A stretch of 64,000 nucleotides of DNA, from positions 4,284,001 through 4,348,000 of the forward strand of contig NZ_CP071139.1 of assembly GCF_017639205.1 (NCBI RefSeq). The letters are read 5' to 3'. The stretch's first letter is position 1; each line of letters opens with the position of its first letter. The notes beneath the pieces are model-generated. The model had not been told where the DNA came from, made no database searches, and was given only the letters and a program-made list of their open reading frames with translations. The translations under genes and the position numbers were made by a program. Below are positions 51,442-60,208 of this stretch, one piece after another. The stretch comes from Streptomyces nojiriensis. GTDB lineage: Bacteria > Actinomycetota > Actinomycetes > Streptomycetales > Streptomycetaceae.

Positions 51442-51743
51442 TGCTCGCTCTCCCCGAGACCTCGACAGCAACTCCAGGTTTGTCATCGGCGTTTCGTTGC
51501 GGTGTCCCGTCCACTGAATCACAGTGAGCTGTGCGGCAGGTACACAGGGTCAACAAATCTTGCCCTCTGTGACTCAAGTCACATCAGGTGAATATCGGTG
51601 CGCAGCGGGCCTGCGCATGACTGGGAGCGCTCCCTCACATTCCGGAGAGCAAACGATACGCCCGGGCCTAGGCCAAGGGGCGGGGGCGCGACTCGGACCA
51701 GGGCCCGATGTGCGGCGCGGGAGGGCGAGATTAGCGTTTCGGC
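51442..51743. other. Divergent promoter region of cdgB and the flavin reductase gene
   Basis: 302 bases with no gene, apart from the first ~45 bases that an alternative cdgB start could use. It holds the BldD-like palindrome. Confidence 0.5.
51568..51583. promoter_or_regulatory. BldD-box-like palindrome upstream of cdgB
   Basis: TGTGACTCAAGTCACA is a perfect inverted repeat (7-base arms, centre CA) and fits the BldD core TNAC-N4-GTNA (TGAC-TCAA-GTCA). It lies about 130 bases upstream of the cdgB start. Confidence 0.8.
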
Positions 51744-52313
51744 GTGCTGAAGACGACCCCCGTACCCGCCCCGCCCGACGGAACCCCCCATGCTGAGGGA
51801 GTGAGCAATGACGAGTTCCGGGCCGCGATGTCCCGGCTGGCGGCGGGCGTGTGCCTGATCACCGCGCACGAGCCCCCGCTGACGGCGGACGGCCCGCGCG
51901 GCGAGGACGTCGGCATGACGGCGACCGCCTTCATGTCCGTGTCCCTGGACCCGCCGCTGGTCCTGGTGAGCCTGCGCGAGGGCTCCCGGATGGACGACCT
52001 GCTGGCGGAACAGCCCCTGTGGGCGGTGTCGGTCCTCGCCGACCACCAGCTCCAGGTGGCGGGCCGCTTCGCGATGAAGGGCCGCATCAGCGACCGGCTG
52101 CTCTTCGCCGACCTGTCGTACGTACGCGGCGAGGCCTCCGGCGCACCCCTGCTGAGCGGCGCCCTGGCCACCCTGGAATGCCGTACGGAGAACCGCGTCG
52201 AGGCCGGCGACCACACCCTGGTCGTCGGCCGGGTCCTGACGGCCGGCCTGCCGTCCCCCGACGGACAGCCGCTGACGTACTTCCGCGGGCGCTACCGGCA
52301 CCTGGGCTCGTAA
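51744..52313 (+). CDS. Flavin reductase-like protein
   Basis: A 189-residue member of the flavin-reductase-like/FMN-binding split-barrel family. VSNDEFRAAMSRLAAGVCLIT, GMTATAFMSVSLDPPLVLVSLREGSRM (FMN binding), and AGRFAMKG are characteristic. These enzymes reduce FMN or FAD with NAD(P)H to supply two-component monooxygenases. GTG 51744 may be leaderless; GTG 51801 has a better ribosome site and would remove 19 residues. No partner monooxygenase is nearby; it is far from the PKS cluster. Confidence 0.85.
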   Translation: MLKTTPVPAPPDGTPHAEGVSNDEFRAAMSRLAAGVCLITAHEPPLTADGPRGEDVGMTATAFMSVSLDPPLVLVSLREGSRMDDLLAEQPLWAVSVLADHQLQVAGRFAMKGRISDRLLFADLSYVRGEASGAPLLSGALATLECRTENRVEAGDHTLVVGRVLTAGLPSPDGQPLTYFRGRYRHLGS

Positions 52314-52330
52314 GACGGGCACGGGCGGGA

Positions 52331-52756
52331 CTACCAGTCCCGGCCCGTACGGCCGCGCTTGGTCTCGGCCCGTGCCTTCTTCTCGCGCAGCCGGCGCTCA
52401 TTGATCCCGCGCGGGATCTTCGTCGCCCGGCGCTGCTTCGGCGGCGGCGCCGTCGCCTCGGCCAGCAGCGAGGCCAGCCGGACCAGCGCCATCTCCCGGT
52501 TGCGCAGCTGCGAGCGGTGCTCGGAGGCCCGTACGGTCACCACGCCGTCCACCAGCTTCGCCGCGAGCCGCTCCAGCGCCCGCTCCTTCCACACCTCGGG
52601 CAGCGCCTTGGTGGCCGCCAGGTCGAACAGCAGCTCCACGCGCGAGTCCGAGGTGTTCACGTGCTGACCACCCGGCCCCGAGGACCGCGAGAACCGCCAG
52701 GCGAGCTCCCCCTCGGGGAGCACGACAGAACCGCGGATGACATAAGGACCAGGCAT
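52331..52756 (-). CDS. arfB: Alternative ribosome-rescue factor ArfB
   Basis: A 141-residue peptidyl-tRNA hydrolase that frees stalled ribosomes. The catalytic GGQ motif is at about residues 28-30 (SSGPGGQHVNTSDSRVEL). The C-terminal basic tail (KQRRATKIPRGINERRLREKKARAETKRG) enters the empty mRNA channel. Start ATG 52756 (MPGPYVIRGSVVLP). Also known as YaeJ. It converges on the flavin reductase gene with a 17-base gap. Confidence 0.93.
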   Translation of the reverse strand: MPGPYVIRGSVVLPEGELAWRFSRSSGPGGQHVNTSDSRVELLFDLAATKALPEVWKERALERLAAKLVDGVVTVRASEHRSQLRNREMALVRLASLLAEATAPPPKQRRATKIPRGINERRLREKKARAETKRGRTGRDW

Positions 52757-52944
52757 GTCCCTATGATCCGCCCCCGGCCCGGCCGCCGTCACCCGTATTT
52801 ACCGGCCGTCGCATCCGGCTCGCGAAGATCCGCCGTCACGGACAATTCACGACGGGAACCCGACCGGCCTCTCGTCGCGTTATAGGGGGCAGCGGTAGTT
52901 TGACCGCCTGTACGTGCATGTTGGATGAGGAAAGGGACATTCCC

Positions 52945-53520
52945 ATGGCTGTCAGCCTGTCCAAGGGCGGCAACGTCTCGCTCTCGAAGGAGGCCCCGGG
53001 CCTCGCTGCCGTCACGGTCGGCCTCGGCTGGGACGTCCGTACGACCACCGGTGTCGACTTCGACCTCGATGCCTCGGCCATCGCGGTCAACCCGACGGGC
53101 AAGGTCGTCTCCGACGGCCACTTCGTCTTCTTCAACAACAAGTCCACCCCGGACCAGACCATCGTCCACACCGGTGACAACCGCACCGGCGAGGGCGCGG
53201 GCGACGACGAGGCCATCAACGTCAACCTCGCCGGCCTCCCGGCCGACGTGGACAAGATCGTCTTCCCGGTCTCCATCTACGACGCCGAGGCCCGCAGCCA
53301 GAACTTCGGCCAGGTCCGCAACGCGTACATCCGCGTCGTGAACCAGGCCGGCGGCGCCGAGATCGCCCGCTACGACCTCTCCGAGGACGCGGCGACCGAG
53401 ACCGCCATGGTCTTCGGCGAGCTCTACCGCAACGGCGCCGAGTGGAAGTTCCGCGCGGTCGGCCAGGGTTACGCCTCCGGCCTCACCGGCATCGCGCAGG
53501 ACTTCGGCGTCAACGTCTAA
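52945..53520 (+). CDS. TerD-family protein
   Basis: A 191-residue protein of the TerD/TerE calcium-binding group. MAVSLSKGGNVSLSKEAPGL begins it; the calcium-binding stretches are FDLDASAIAV and GDDEAINVNLAGLP, and GYASGLTGIAQDFGVNV closes it. Such proteins are linked to stress responses, tellurite resistance and cell differentiation in Streptomyces. AAAGGGA precedes the ATG by 6 bases. A strong hairpin follows 40 bases after the stop. Usually abundant proteins. Confidence 0.93.
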   Translation: MAVSLSKGGNVSLSKEAPGLAAVTVGLGWDVRTTTGVDFDLDASAIAVNPTGKVVSDGHFVFFNNKSTPDQTIVHTGDNRTGEGAGDDEAINVNLAGLPADVDKIVFPVSIYDAEARSQNFGQVRNAYIRVVNQAGGAEIARYDLSEDAATETAMVFGELYRNGAEWKFRAVGQGYASGLTGIAQDFGVNV

Positions 53521-53560
53521 GACCCGCCCGGTCCGGCACCCGCCGGACACCAGCGCTGGT

Positions 53561-53595
53561 GAAGCCCCCTCCCGGCCGTCCGGGGAGGGGGCTTC
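53561..53595 (+). terminator. Terminator after the TerD gene
   Basis: GAAGCCCCCTCCC (53561-53573) pairs with GGGAGGGGGCTTC (53583-53595). Confidence 0.93.
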
Positions 53596-53610
53596 GCTAC
53601 CGTTCGACGG

Positions 53611-54129
53611 GTGATCCTGCAACCGCTCGTCCCCATCGACGGCGCCCTTCCCGGCCCGGTACTCACCGAGATCGCCGCCCTCTACTCGACGAACCACGCG
53701 TTCTTCGAACTCAGCGGAGACTTCCCCGACCCGGACCGCATCACGGTCGAACAGGTCGCCGCCGCGCTCGCCGGTGAACTCGCCCACGACAGCGCCGAGG
53801 TGCTCCTCGCCCGCTCCGCCGGACGCCTCGTCGGGCTGGCCGCCACCCTCGCGCAGGCACCCGCCGACGACGACCCGGACCCGTGGATCGGCCTGCTGCT
53901 CATCGACGCCACCGCCCACCGCGAGGGATACGGCCGCGCCGTGGCCACCCTGGTCGAGGACCGCTTCCGCGCCGCCGGACGCACGGGCGTACGCATCGCC
54001 GTACTGGACAACAACCCCAAGGCCCTCGCCTTCTGGCAGTCCCAGGGGTACGTCACCCTGCGCAAGGCCACGGACCGCGAGCTGGGCCGCGACTGCACCG
54101 TGCTGCGCAAGCCGCTCGAAGCCCCGTAG
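53611..54129 (+). CDS. GNAT family N-acetyltransferase
   Basis: A 172-residue acetyltransferase. VGLAATLAQAPADDDPDPWIGLLLID leads into motif A (HREGYGRAVATLVEDRF, acetyl-CoA loop REGYGRA), and VLDNNPKALAFWQSQGYVTLRK is the usual C-terminal signature. GTG 53611 is the start. Substrate unknown. It converges with the M1 peptidase gene, 15 bases away. Confidence 0.85.
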   Translation: MILQPLVPIDGALPGPVLTEIAALYSTNHAFFELSGDFPDPDRITVEQVAAALAGELAHDSAEVLLARSAGRLVGLAATLAQAPADDDPDPWIGLLLIDATAHREGYGRAVATLVEDRFRAAGRTGVRIAVLDNNPKALAFWQSQGYVTLRKATDRELGRDCTVLRKPLEAP

Positions 54130-54144
54130 CGGACCGGGCCGCTG

Positions 54145-55557
54145 CTACTTCGGCCGGGCCTTCCCGTACAGCCACACGTCCCAGACCTTCTTCAGGTCCT
54201 GCCCCGTCCTCTTCTCGGCGTAGGCGGTGAACTCGGCCGTGCTCGCGTTCCCGTGGCGGTGGTCGGCGGCCCAGCCGCGCACCAGGGCGAAGAACTTCTC
54301 GTCGCCCACCTCCTGGCGGATCCGGTGCAGGACCATCGCGCCGCGGTAGTACACCGGAGCCGCGGTGATCTCCTCGGGCCCGGGCGGGGAGGCCGGCGGG
54401 AAGGCGTCCCAGTCGACCCCGGCGTCCTTGTCCACGTCCGTGTCCCCGGCCAGGAACGCCTCGAAGTGCTGCTGCGCCGTCGGCCCGCCGTGGTCCTCGG
54501 CCCACAGCCACTCGGCGTAGGTCGCGAAACCCTCGTTGAGCCAGATGTCCTTCCAGGACTTCGGCGACACCGAATCGCCGAACCACTGGTGCGCGAGCTC
54601 GTGCACGACGAGCTCCTCGTCCTCGGGCGCGCCGGAGTAGACGGGCCGGCCCTGGGTCTCCAGCGCGTAGGTGAGGGTCCCGGCGGGCACCACGATCGCA
54701 CCCGCCGTGGCGAAGGGGTACGGGCCGAACCGGCCGGCGCTCCAGTCCACCATCTCCGGCAGCCGGGCGAGCGGACCGGTAGTCGCGGCCTCCTCCCCGG
54801 GCGCCACGGCGCTGTAGAGGCCGATCCCCGAGGCCGTCCGCCCGGTCGTCACCTTGTACGGCCCGACGGCGGCGGTCGCCAGATAGCTCGCCATCGGCTC
54901 CGGACTGTGCCAGGCGAAGACGGTCCGCCCGTCCGCGTCCCCGGTGCGGGAGCGCAACTCGCCGTTCGACACCGCCTCGTAGCCCCGCGGAACGGTCAGG
55001 GTGATGTCGTACGCGGCCTTGTCGCTGGGATGGTGGTTGCCGGGGAACCAGGTCATCGAACCGACCGGCTCACCGACGGCGACCGCACCGTCCTTCGTGG
55101 TGACCCAGCCCTCCTTGGCACCGTCCGGATCCGCGAGGGCCTTCGGCTTCCCGCTGTAGTCGACCCGCGTACGGAAGACCTCGCCCTTCTCCAGGTCCTC
55201 GGCGGGGCGCACGGTCAGCTCGGTGCCGGTCCGGTTGTACCGGGCCCCCTCGCCCTGGACGGTCACGCCCTCGACGTCCAGGCCGCTGAAGTCCAGGTTG
55301 AAGGAGCTGAGCGCCTGCTCGGCGCGAGCCGTGATCACGGCCGTACCGTGCAGCTGCCCGTCGGCGGGGTCGTAGTCCAGGTCCAGCGCGTAGTGGTCGA
55401 CCTGGTAGCCGCCGTTCCCGGCCCGGGGGAAGTACGGATCACGCAGCCCCGACGCACCCGGCCGCCCCTGCACCGTCTCCCCCGTACACCCCGTGGTGAG
55501 GGCGAGCAGGGCGGCGACGGCAGGGGCGGCGAGGCGCGAGAGAGCACGGAGTTCCAC
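54145..55557 (-). CDS. M1-family metallopeptidase, lipoprotein
   Basis: A 470-residue zinc peptidase. Start GTG 55557 gives a lipoprotein signal, LLALTTGCTGE, lipid Cys near residue 22. The N-terminal beta domain (HYALDLDYDPADGQLHGTAVITA) precedes the catalytic domain with the zinc motif HELAHQWFGD (HEXXH) and the second ligand in WLNEGFATYAEW. The exopeptidase GAMEN motif reads YALETQ, which is unusual, so peptide-length preference may differ. Likely attached to the outer face of the membrane and active on peptides outside the cell. Confidence 0.9.
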   Translation of the reverse strand: MELRALSRLAAPAVAALLALTTGCTGETVQGRPGASGLRDPYFPRAGNGGYQVDHYALDLDYDPADGQLHGTAVITARAEQALSSFNLDFSGLDVEGVTVQGEGARYNRTGTELTVRPAEDLEKGEVFRTRVDYSGKPKALADPDGAKEGWVTTKDGAVAVGEPVGSMTWFPGNHHPSDKAAYDITLTVPRGYEAVSNGELRSRTGDADGRTVFAWHSPEPMASYLATAAVGPYKVTTGRTASGIGLYSAVAPGEEAATTGPLARLPEMVDWSAGRFGPYPFATAGAIVVPAGTLTYALETQGRPVYSGAPEDEELVVHELAHQWFGDSVSPKSWKDIWLNEGFATYAEWLWAEDHGGPTAQQHFEAFLAGDTDVDKDAGVDWDAFPPASPPGPEEITAAPVYYRGAMVLHRIRQEVGDEKFFALVRGWAADHRHGNASTAEFTAYAEKRTGQDLKKVWDVWLYGKARPK

Positions 55558-55607
55558 GTACTCGATCCTAGGCGGGCGGACTCCGCGGGCTACTTGCCGA
55601 GCGCGTG

Positions 55608-55705
55608 CGTTTGAGGCGCGGGGTCCAGGGCAGCGCCCCGCTCTTTCAGCCCCGCCGGCGTTTGAGGCGCGGGATCCGGGGCGGAGCCCCGGCAGCGGCG
55701 CCGCA
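55608..55705. repeat. Two direct copies of the dispersed GC-rich repeat
   Basis: Copies at about 55608-55642 and 55648-55705 have the same orientation (GGCGTTTGAGGCGCGGG core). They lie in the divergent gap between the M1 peptidase and the sensor kinase gene. Confidence 0.8.
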
Positions 55706-55720
55706 GCCGACAATGGACGC

Positions 55721-56917
55721 ATGCCCCCGACCGAGGAGCACCCCGTGCACACCGCCCCGCCACCGCGCGACGACACCCGCACGCTGGCCACGGTCGCCCA
55801 CACCGCGTTCTTCCTCCTCCTCGGCGCCTCCCTGGTCCGCTTCCTCCTCCGCCACCCCGGCGAACCCCGCACCCCGTGGATCCTCGCCCTCAGCATCACC
55901 CTGGCCCTGCTCTACGTGCTCGGCCCCGCCCTCGGCGCCGCCCCCACCGCCCGCCGGCTGCTGTGGCTCGGCCTGGTCGTCACCACCTGGATGGTCCTGG
56001 TCGTCCTCGCGCCGAGCTTCGCCTGGTGCGCCGTACCGCTGTTCTTCACCGCCCTGCGCACCCTCCCGCCCCGCGCCGCCATCGTCCTCGTGGCCCTCCT
56101 CACCGGCTTCGTGGTGATCGCCCAGCTCCAGCTGGCCAAGTCCTTCGACCCCAACCTCCTCCTGGCCCCGCCCGCCGTCGCCGCCCTCGCCACCGCCGTC
56201 TTCGTCCACATGGAACGCCAGGCCCAGGCCCAGCGCACCCTCATCGACGACCTGATCCGCACCCGCCGCGAGCTGGCCGCCACCGAACGCCGCGAAGGCA
56301 CCCTCGCCGAGCGGCAGCGGCTGTCCATGGAGATCCACGACACCCTCGCCCAGAACCTCTCCAGCCAGCAGATGCTGCTGCAGGCCGCGGACCGCACCTG
56401 GGACACCGACCCGGCCACCGCCCGCGCGCACGTCCGTACCGCCACCGGCATCGCCGCACACGGCCTCGCCGAAGCCCGCCGGCTCGTCCACGACCTGGCC
56501 CCGCCCGAGCTCGCCGACGGCGCCGGCCTCGCCGAAGCCCTGCGCTCCCTCGACGCCGGCCCGGACATCGAGGTCCGCTTCCACCTCGAAGGCACCCCGG
56601 CCCCGCTCCCCGACCGCGTCCAGTCCGCCCTGCTGCGCATAGCCCAGGGCGCGCTGGCCAACGTCCGCGAGCACTCCGGCGCCCGTACGGCCGCCCTCAC
56701 CCTGAGCTTCCTGGGCGACCAGGTCGTCCTGGACATCGCCGACGACGGCCACGGCTTCAGCGAACCCCGCACCGGCCCCGGCACCGCCGGACGCGGCCAC
56801 GGCCTCCCGGCCATGCGGGCCCGCGTCCGCCAGCTCGGCGGCACCCTGACGATCGAATCCACGCCGGGCGAGGGCACCGTCCTCTCCGCGGCCATCCCCC
56901 TGGAGCCGGCCCCATGA
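55721..56917 (+). CDS. Two-component sensor histidine kinase, NarL type
   Basis: A 398-residue membrane kinase. Four to five helices span about residues 24-155. The HisKA_3 dimerisation motif ERQRLSMEIHDTLAQNLSS (phospho-His in EIHDTLAQ) is at about 198-214, and the ATP-binding HATPase region with IAQGALANVREHSGA (N box) and VLDIADDGHGFSEPRTG (G1 box) follows. Paired with the LuxR-type response regulator downstream (ATGA overlap). Signal unknown; there is no extracellular sensing domain, so it may read the membrane itself. Confidence 0.93.
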   Translation: MPPTEEHPVHTAPPPRDDTRTLATVAHTAFFLLLGASLVRFLLRHPGEPRTPWILALSITLALLYVLGPALGAAPTARRLLWLGLVVTTWMVLVVLAPSFAWCAVPLFFTALRTLPPRAAIVLVALLTGFVVIAQLQLAKSFDPNLLLAPPAVAALATAVFVHMERQAQAQRTLIDDLIRTRRELAATERREGTLAERQRLSMEIHDTLAQNLSSQQMLLQAADRTWDTDPATARAHVRTATGIAAHGLAEARRLVHDLAPPELADGAGLAEALRSLDAGPDIEVRFHLEGTPAPLPDRVQSALLRIAQGALANVREHSGARTAALTLSFLGDQVVLDIADDGHGFSEPRTGPGTAGRGHGLPAMRARVRQLGGTLTIESTPGEGTVLSAAIPLEPAP

Positions 56918-57534
56918 CCACGATCCTCCTCTGCGACGACCACGTGGTGGTCCGCGCCGGACTCCTGGCCCTGCTCGGCAGCGAGCCCGACATCGAGGTC
57001 CTCGGCGAGGCGGGCAGCGGCGAGGAGGCAGTCGCCCTCGCCGCGAAGCTCCACCCCGACGTGGTCCTGATGGACCTCCAGCTGGGCGAGGGCATCGACG
57101 GCGTCGAGGCGACCCGCCGCATCACCGCGCTCCCCCGGCCCCCGCACGTCCTGGTCCTGACCACCTACGACACCGACGCGGACATCACCCGCGCGATCGG
57201 CGCCGGCGCCACCGGCTACCTCCTCAAGGCCGAACGCCCGGAAGAACTCTTCACCGCCATCCACTCCGCCGCCCAGGGCCGCACCACCCTGTCCGCGCCG
57301 GTGGCCAGCCGGGTCATGGCCCACATGCGCGGCACCCGCCCCACCCTGACCGACCGCGAACTCGACATCCTCGGCCAGCTGGCCCGGGGCCTGGGCAACC
57401 GCGACATCGCCCGCGCCCTGTTCATCAGCGAGGCCACCGTCAAGACCCACCTGGGCCGCATCTACGACAAACTCGGCGTCGACACCCGCGCCGGCGCGGT
57501 CTCCGTGGCCAAGGAACAGCGGCTCCTGCCCTGA
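56914..57534 (+). CDS. LuxR-type response regulator
   Basis: A 206-residue NarL/FixJ-type regulator. Receiver: acidic pair in LLCDDHVVVR, phospho-Asp in VLMDLQLGEG, Thr in VLTTYDT, and Lys in YLLKAERP. The C-terminal LuxR helix-turn-helix is LTDRELDILGQLARGLGNRD / IARALFISEATVKTHLGRIY. It overlaps the kinase gene stop by four bases (ATGA), so expression is coupled. Target genes unknown. Confidence 0.94.
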   Translation: MTTILLCDDHVVVRAGLLALLGSEPDIEVLGEAGSGEEAVALAAKLHPDVVLMDLQLGEGIDGVEATRRITALPRPPHVLVLTTYDTDADITRAIGAGATGYLLKAERPEELFTAIHSAAQGRTTLSAPVASRVMAHMRGTRPTLTDRELDILGQLARGLGNRDIARALFISEATVKTHLGRIYDKLGVDTRAGAVSVAKEQRLLP

Positions 57535-57542
57535 CACCGGAG

Positions 57543-58082
57543 GTGAACGCCCCCGGCACCCGTGACACCATCAGCTACGTGCTCGACATCGGCTACTCCC
57601 TCTCCCGGCGCTTCCCCGACCCCCCGCAGACCGACTACCGCTCCGCGGACGTCCACACCCTGCGGCACGACCTGTTCTGCGGGGACGTCTACCTCGCCGA
57701 CACCGACAAGGACCGGGAAGTTTCCACAGCCTGGGGATGGGTGCCCGTACTGGACTTCGCCTGGGCGCTGTGCGACATCGTCGAGCAGCTCGACAAGGAC
57801 CCCCGCGGCAACCGCTCCGCCAACCGCCATTTCGCCGAACTCGACTTCACCGAGTCCACGGACCGGATGCTCTTCGAGCGCCGCTTCGGCTGGGTCGACG
57901 TCGAGGCCGACTGGATGCCGGCCGAGGAAGCCCCGCTGACCTTCAGCCACCGCCTGCTGCGCCGCGAGGCCCGCGACTTCCTGCACGACCTCATCGCGGA
58001 CCTGATCGACATGCACGACGGCCTCGCCGACAACCCGGCCATCTGGACCCTCCAGGCCCGCTTCCCCCGCGTCCCGGCGTAG
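57543..58082 (+). CDS. Hypothetical protein, conserved-looking
   Basis: A 179-residue acidic soluble protein that I do not recognise. It has many aromatic residues, with VPVLDFAWALCDIVEQLDKDPRG, FTESTDRMLFERRFGWVDVEADWMPAEEAPL and REARDFLHDLIADLIDMHDG. Start GTG 57543, eight bases after the response regulator stop, so it may belong to the same operon. A likely candidate for a small streptomycete immunity-type or regulatory protein, but nothing supports either. Confidence 0.65.
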   Translation: MNAPGTRDTISYVLDIGYSLSRRFPDPPQTDYRSADVHTLRHDLFCGDVYLADTDKDREVSTAWGWVPVLDFAWALCDIVEQLDKDPRGNRSANRHFAELDFTESTDRMLFERRFGWVDVEADWMPAEEAPLTFSHRLLRREARDFLHDLIADLIDMHDGLADNPAIWTLQARFPRVPA

Positions 58083-58084
58083 GC

Positions 58085-58240
58085 CGTCTCTTCCGGATCT
58101 TGCCGGGCCCGCGACGCCCGGCACCGCACCTGGCCGCGTTGTCGCGGCGCCGGAGTACGTCCAGTACACGGGCGCCCCTCCGCCTTGCCACGCACGGCAC
58201 CGGACGCCGCGGGCTCGGCCGACAAGATCCGAAAGAGACG
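58085..58240. repeat. MITE-like inverted-repeat element
   Basis: Terminal inverted repeats of 18 bases (58085-58102 and 58223-58240, 17 of 18 paired) enclose about 120 bases with further internal inverted repeats (GGGCCCGCG / CGCGGGCTC). No ORF inside. It starts 3 bases after a stop codon and ends 10 bases before the stop of a converging gene, so it also serves as a bidirectional terminator. Similar elements are, from memory, scattered in Streptomyces genomes. Confidence 0.75.
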
Positions 58241-58249
58241 ACCTGGGCC

Positions 58250-59257
58250 TCACCCGGAGGACAGCAGCTGCCGGAACACCTCCGTGGAGCGCGGGTTCTG
58301 CCCGCACTGCCACACGCCGTGCGGGCAGTAGTCGGTGATGCTCTGGTAGAGCGGCTCGTGCTCGGCGAACCAGGCCAGCATGCCCCGCACGTACTCGGGG
58401 TTGTCGCCGTGCCGGAACAGCCCCCATTCGGGGTACGAGATCTGCTTGCCGTGCGCCTTCGCGAAGTCGACCTGCTGCTGGAGCCCGTACGGCTGGGTGA
58501 CCTGCTCGCCGAAGGTACGGCCGGGCTCCTGGTCGTAGGAGTCCATGCCGACGATGTCGACGACGTCGTCTCCGGGATAGCAGCTGGTCCAGGGGATGGC
58601 GTCACTCCCGCGGTTGGGGGCGTAGTCGAAACGGAACTGCTGCCCCTCCACCGAACGCATGGCGGCCACGATGCGCCGCCAGTACGTCTTCCAGTTCTCC
58701 GGATCGGGACTGCACCGGTGGGCGTAGTCGAATCCGTTCATCTCCCAGCCGAGCACGATCACCGTGTCCGGCACCCCGAGATCGACCAGCCGCCTCGCCA
58801 GCCGCTGGAAGTGGTGGTCGTTCGCCCCCTGCGCGCCGGAGCGGATCAGCTCGGCGACCCGGTCGTCGGGAACACGGGCCTCGTTGTTCGCCTGCATGGG
58901 CACGTTCAGGACGAACAGCCGATCGGCCTTCTCCTGGCGCCACCGGGCCCAGGTGCGCAGGGAATCCGGTTCCCCCTCGATGTTCGGCCAGGTGTCGCCG
59001 GGCAGATAGGTGTGCCCGGCGCGCAGCTCGGTACCGCCGAGCCAGCGCGAGAGCTCCCCCATCCGCTCGACGCCGGGCGAGCCGTAGTGCAGATAGGCGC
59101 CCAAGGCGATCCCGGTGGACTCGGCGCCCTCCGTCCCCGCGCTGCCCCCGGACCCGTTCCGCGCCGGCGGTGCGCCGAGGAAGCCCCCCACGACGAGCAG
59201 GCCGACGGCGACCGTACTGGCGCAGGCACCCGCCAGCCAGCGGCTCCGATGGGACAT
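58250..59257 (-). CDS. Secreted GH26-like glycoside hydrolase
   Basis: A 335-residue exported enzyme. Signal peptide about 1-31 (LAGACASTVAVGLLVVGGFL). The barrel carries the putative acid/base Glu in VIVLGWEMNGFDY and the nucleophile Glu in SYPEWGLFR, spacing and sequence like family 26 (beta-mannanase-type). AYLHYGSPGV starts the domain. Substrate is a beta-glycan; which one cannot be told. It is separated from the next gene by the MITE-like element. ATG 59257. Confidence 0.8.
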   Translation of the reverse strand: MSHRSRWLAGACASTVAVGLLVVGGFLGAPPARNGSGGSAGTEGAESTGIALGAYLHYGSPGVERMGELSRWLGGTELRAGHTYLPGDTWPNIEGEPDSLRTWARWRQEKADRLFVLNVPMQANNEARVPDDRVAELIRSGAQGANDHHFQRLARRLVDLGVPDTVIVLGWEMNGFDYAHRCSPDPENWKTYWRRIVAAMRSVEGQQFRFDYAPNRGSDAIPWTSCYPGDDVVDIVGMDSYDQEPGRTFGEQVTQPYGLQQQVDFAKAHGKQISYPEWGLFRHGDNPEYVRGMLAWFAEHEPLYQSITDYCPHGVWQCGQNPRSTEVFRQLLSSG

Positions 59258-59369
59258 GCCACCTCCACAGGCCTCGCACACCGACGTGTCTGTCTGAGAC
59301 GTTAGGCAGCTCAGCCGATAACCCGCCCGTCCAGACACCCGGACGCTCGGCCATTCGCCACACCCCCCT

Positions 59370-59446
59370 CCAGCCCCGCCAGGGGGCACCTCCCAGCGGT
59401 AGCCGGGGGAATTCGAGGCGCGGGTCCGGGCAGCGCCCGGCTGGGG
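59370..59446. repeat. Degenerate copy of the dispersed repeat
   Basis: A shortened copy (TTCGAGGCGCGGGTCCGGGCAGCGCCCGG) combined with a second common segment (GGGGGCACCTCCCAGCGG). Sits immediately beside the stop codon of the pentapeptide-repeat gene. Confidence 0.6.
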
Positions 59447-60121
59447 CTACGGAACCACCCGCACCCCCAGCCGGGAAGCAAGCGCCGGAGCCAGATCGAA
59501 CAGCTGCGCCGGGCTGATCACCGCCCCGGCCAGCGCCTCCACCCCCCGCGCGATCTCCAGCACGGACGCCTCCCGCAGATCCACGTCCGCCATCCGCACC
59601 CCGCTGAAGTCCACCCCCCGCAGCGCGCAGTCCCGGAACTCCACCCGCTCCAGCACCGCTCCCGCGAAGTCCGGCTCCACCAGCACACACCCCTCGAAGA
59701 CCACGTCCTTGAGACGCGCCTTCCGCAGGTTCAGGTAGTCGAGCTTGCCCCCGCGGACCACCACCCGCTCCAGCACCGCCCCGTGCAGCTGCACCCCGCC
59801 CAACCGCGCGTCCACCACCTCCACGTCCCGCAGCGAGGCCCCCGACAGGTCCGTCCCCACCCCCCGGACCCCCTCCAGCACCGAATCCAGGACCCGCGCC
59901 TTCGCCAGCCCCGCCTCGTCCAGCGCACACCGCCGCACCGCGCAGTCCATGAACCGGGACCCGATCCCCTCCTGCCCCGCCAGGTCGAGATCCGCGAACT
60001 CCAGCCCGTCGTAGTCCCCGTCCGGCTCCAGCCCGCCCCCCTCCCACACCGTCAGCTCCGGCAGCCTCAGCTCCGGCCGCCGCGCCGCCTTGACCGTCTC
60101 CTGCTGCCCGTTGCGCGCCAT
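59447..60121 (-). CDS. Pentapeptide-repeat protein
   Basis: A 224-residue protein whose middle (about 35-190) is a right-handed quadrilateral beta-helix of five-residue repeats, centred on L/F: for instance ADLDLAGQEGIGSRFMD, TDLSGASLRDVEVVDARLGG, LKDVVFEGCVLVEPDFAGAV and CALRGVDFSGVRMADVDLREA. The last ~25 residues (SPAQLFDLAPALASRLGVRVVP) are typical of a pentapeptide-repeat group in Streptomyces. Some relatives protect DNA gyrase; no such role is evident here. Start ATG 60121. Confidence 0.88.
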   Translation of the reverse strand: MARNGQQETVKAARRPELRLPELTVWEGGGLEPDGDYDGLEFADLDLAGQEGIGSRFMDCAVRRCALDEAGLAKARVLDSVLEGVRGVGTDLSGASLRDVEVVDARLGGVQLHGAVLERVVVRGGKLDYLNLRKARLKDVVFEGCVLVEPDFAGAVLERVEFRDCALRGVDFSGVRMADVDLREASVLEIARGVEALAGAVISPAQLFDLAPALASRLGVRVVP

Positions 60122-60208
60122 GCCCCCATCGTGAACCACCCCAGTGACAACAGCCGCCAACAGCCCCCAACGGCCGCCCTTGACCTCAACCCCGCTCGAG
60201 GTAGCACC

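Noticed and set aside
51744..52313. Flavin reductase as a tailoring partner of the PKS cluster
   Set aside because: It is 17 kb away behind many housekeeping genes; no linkage to the cluster is visible.
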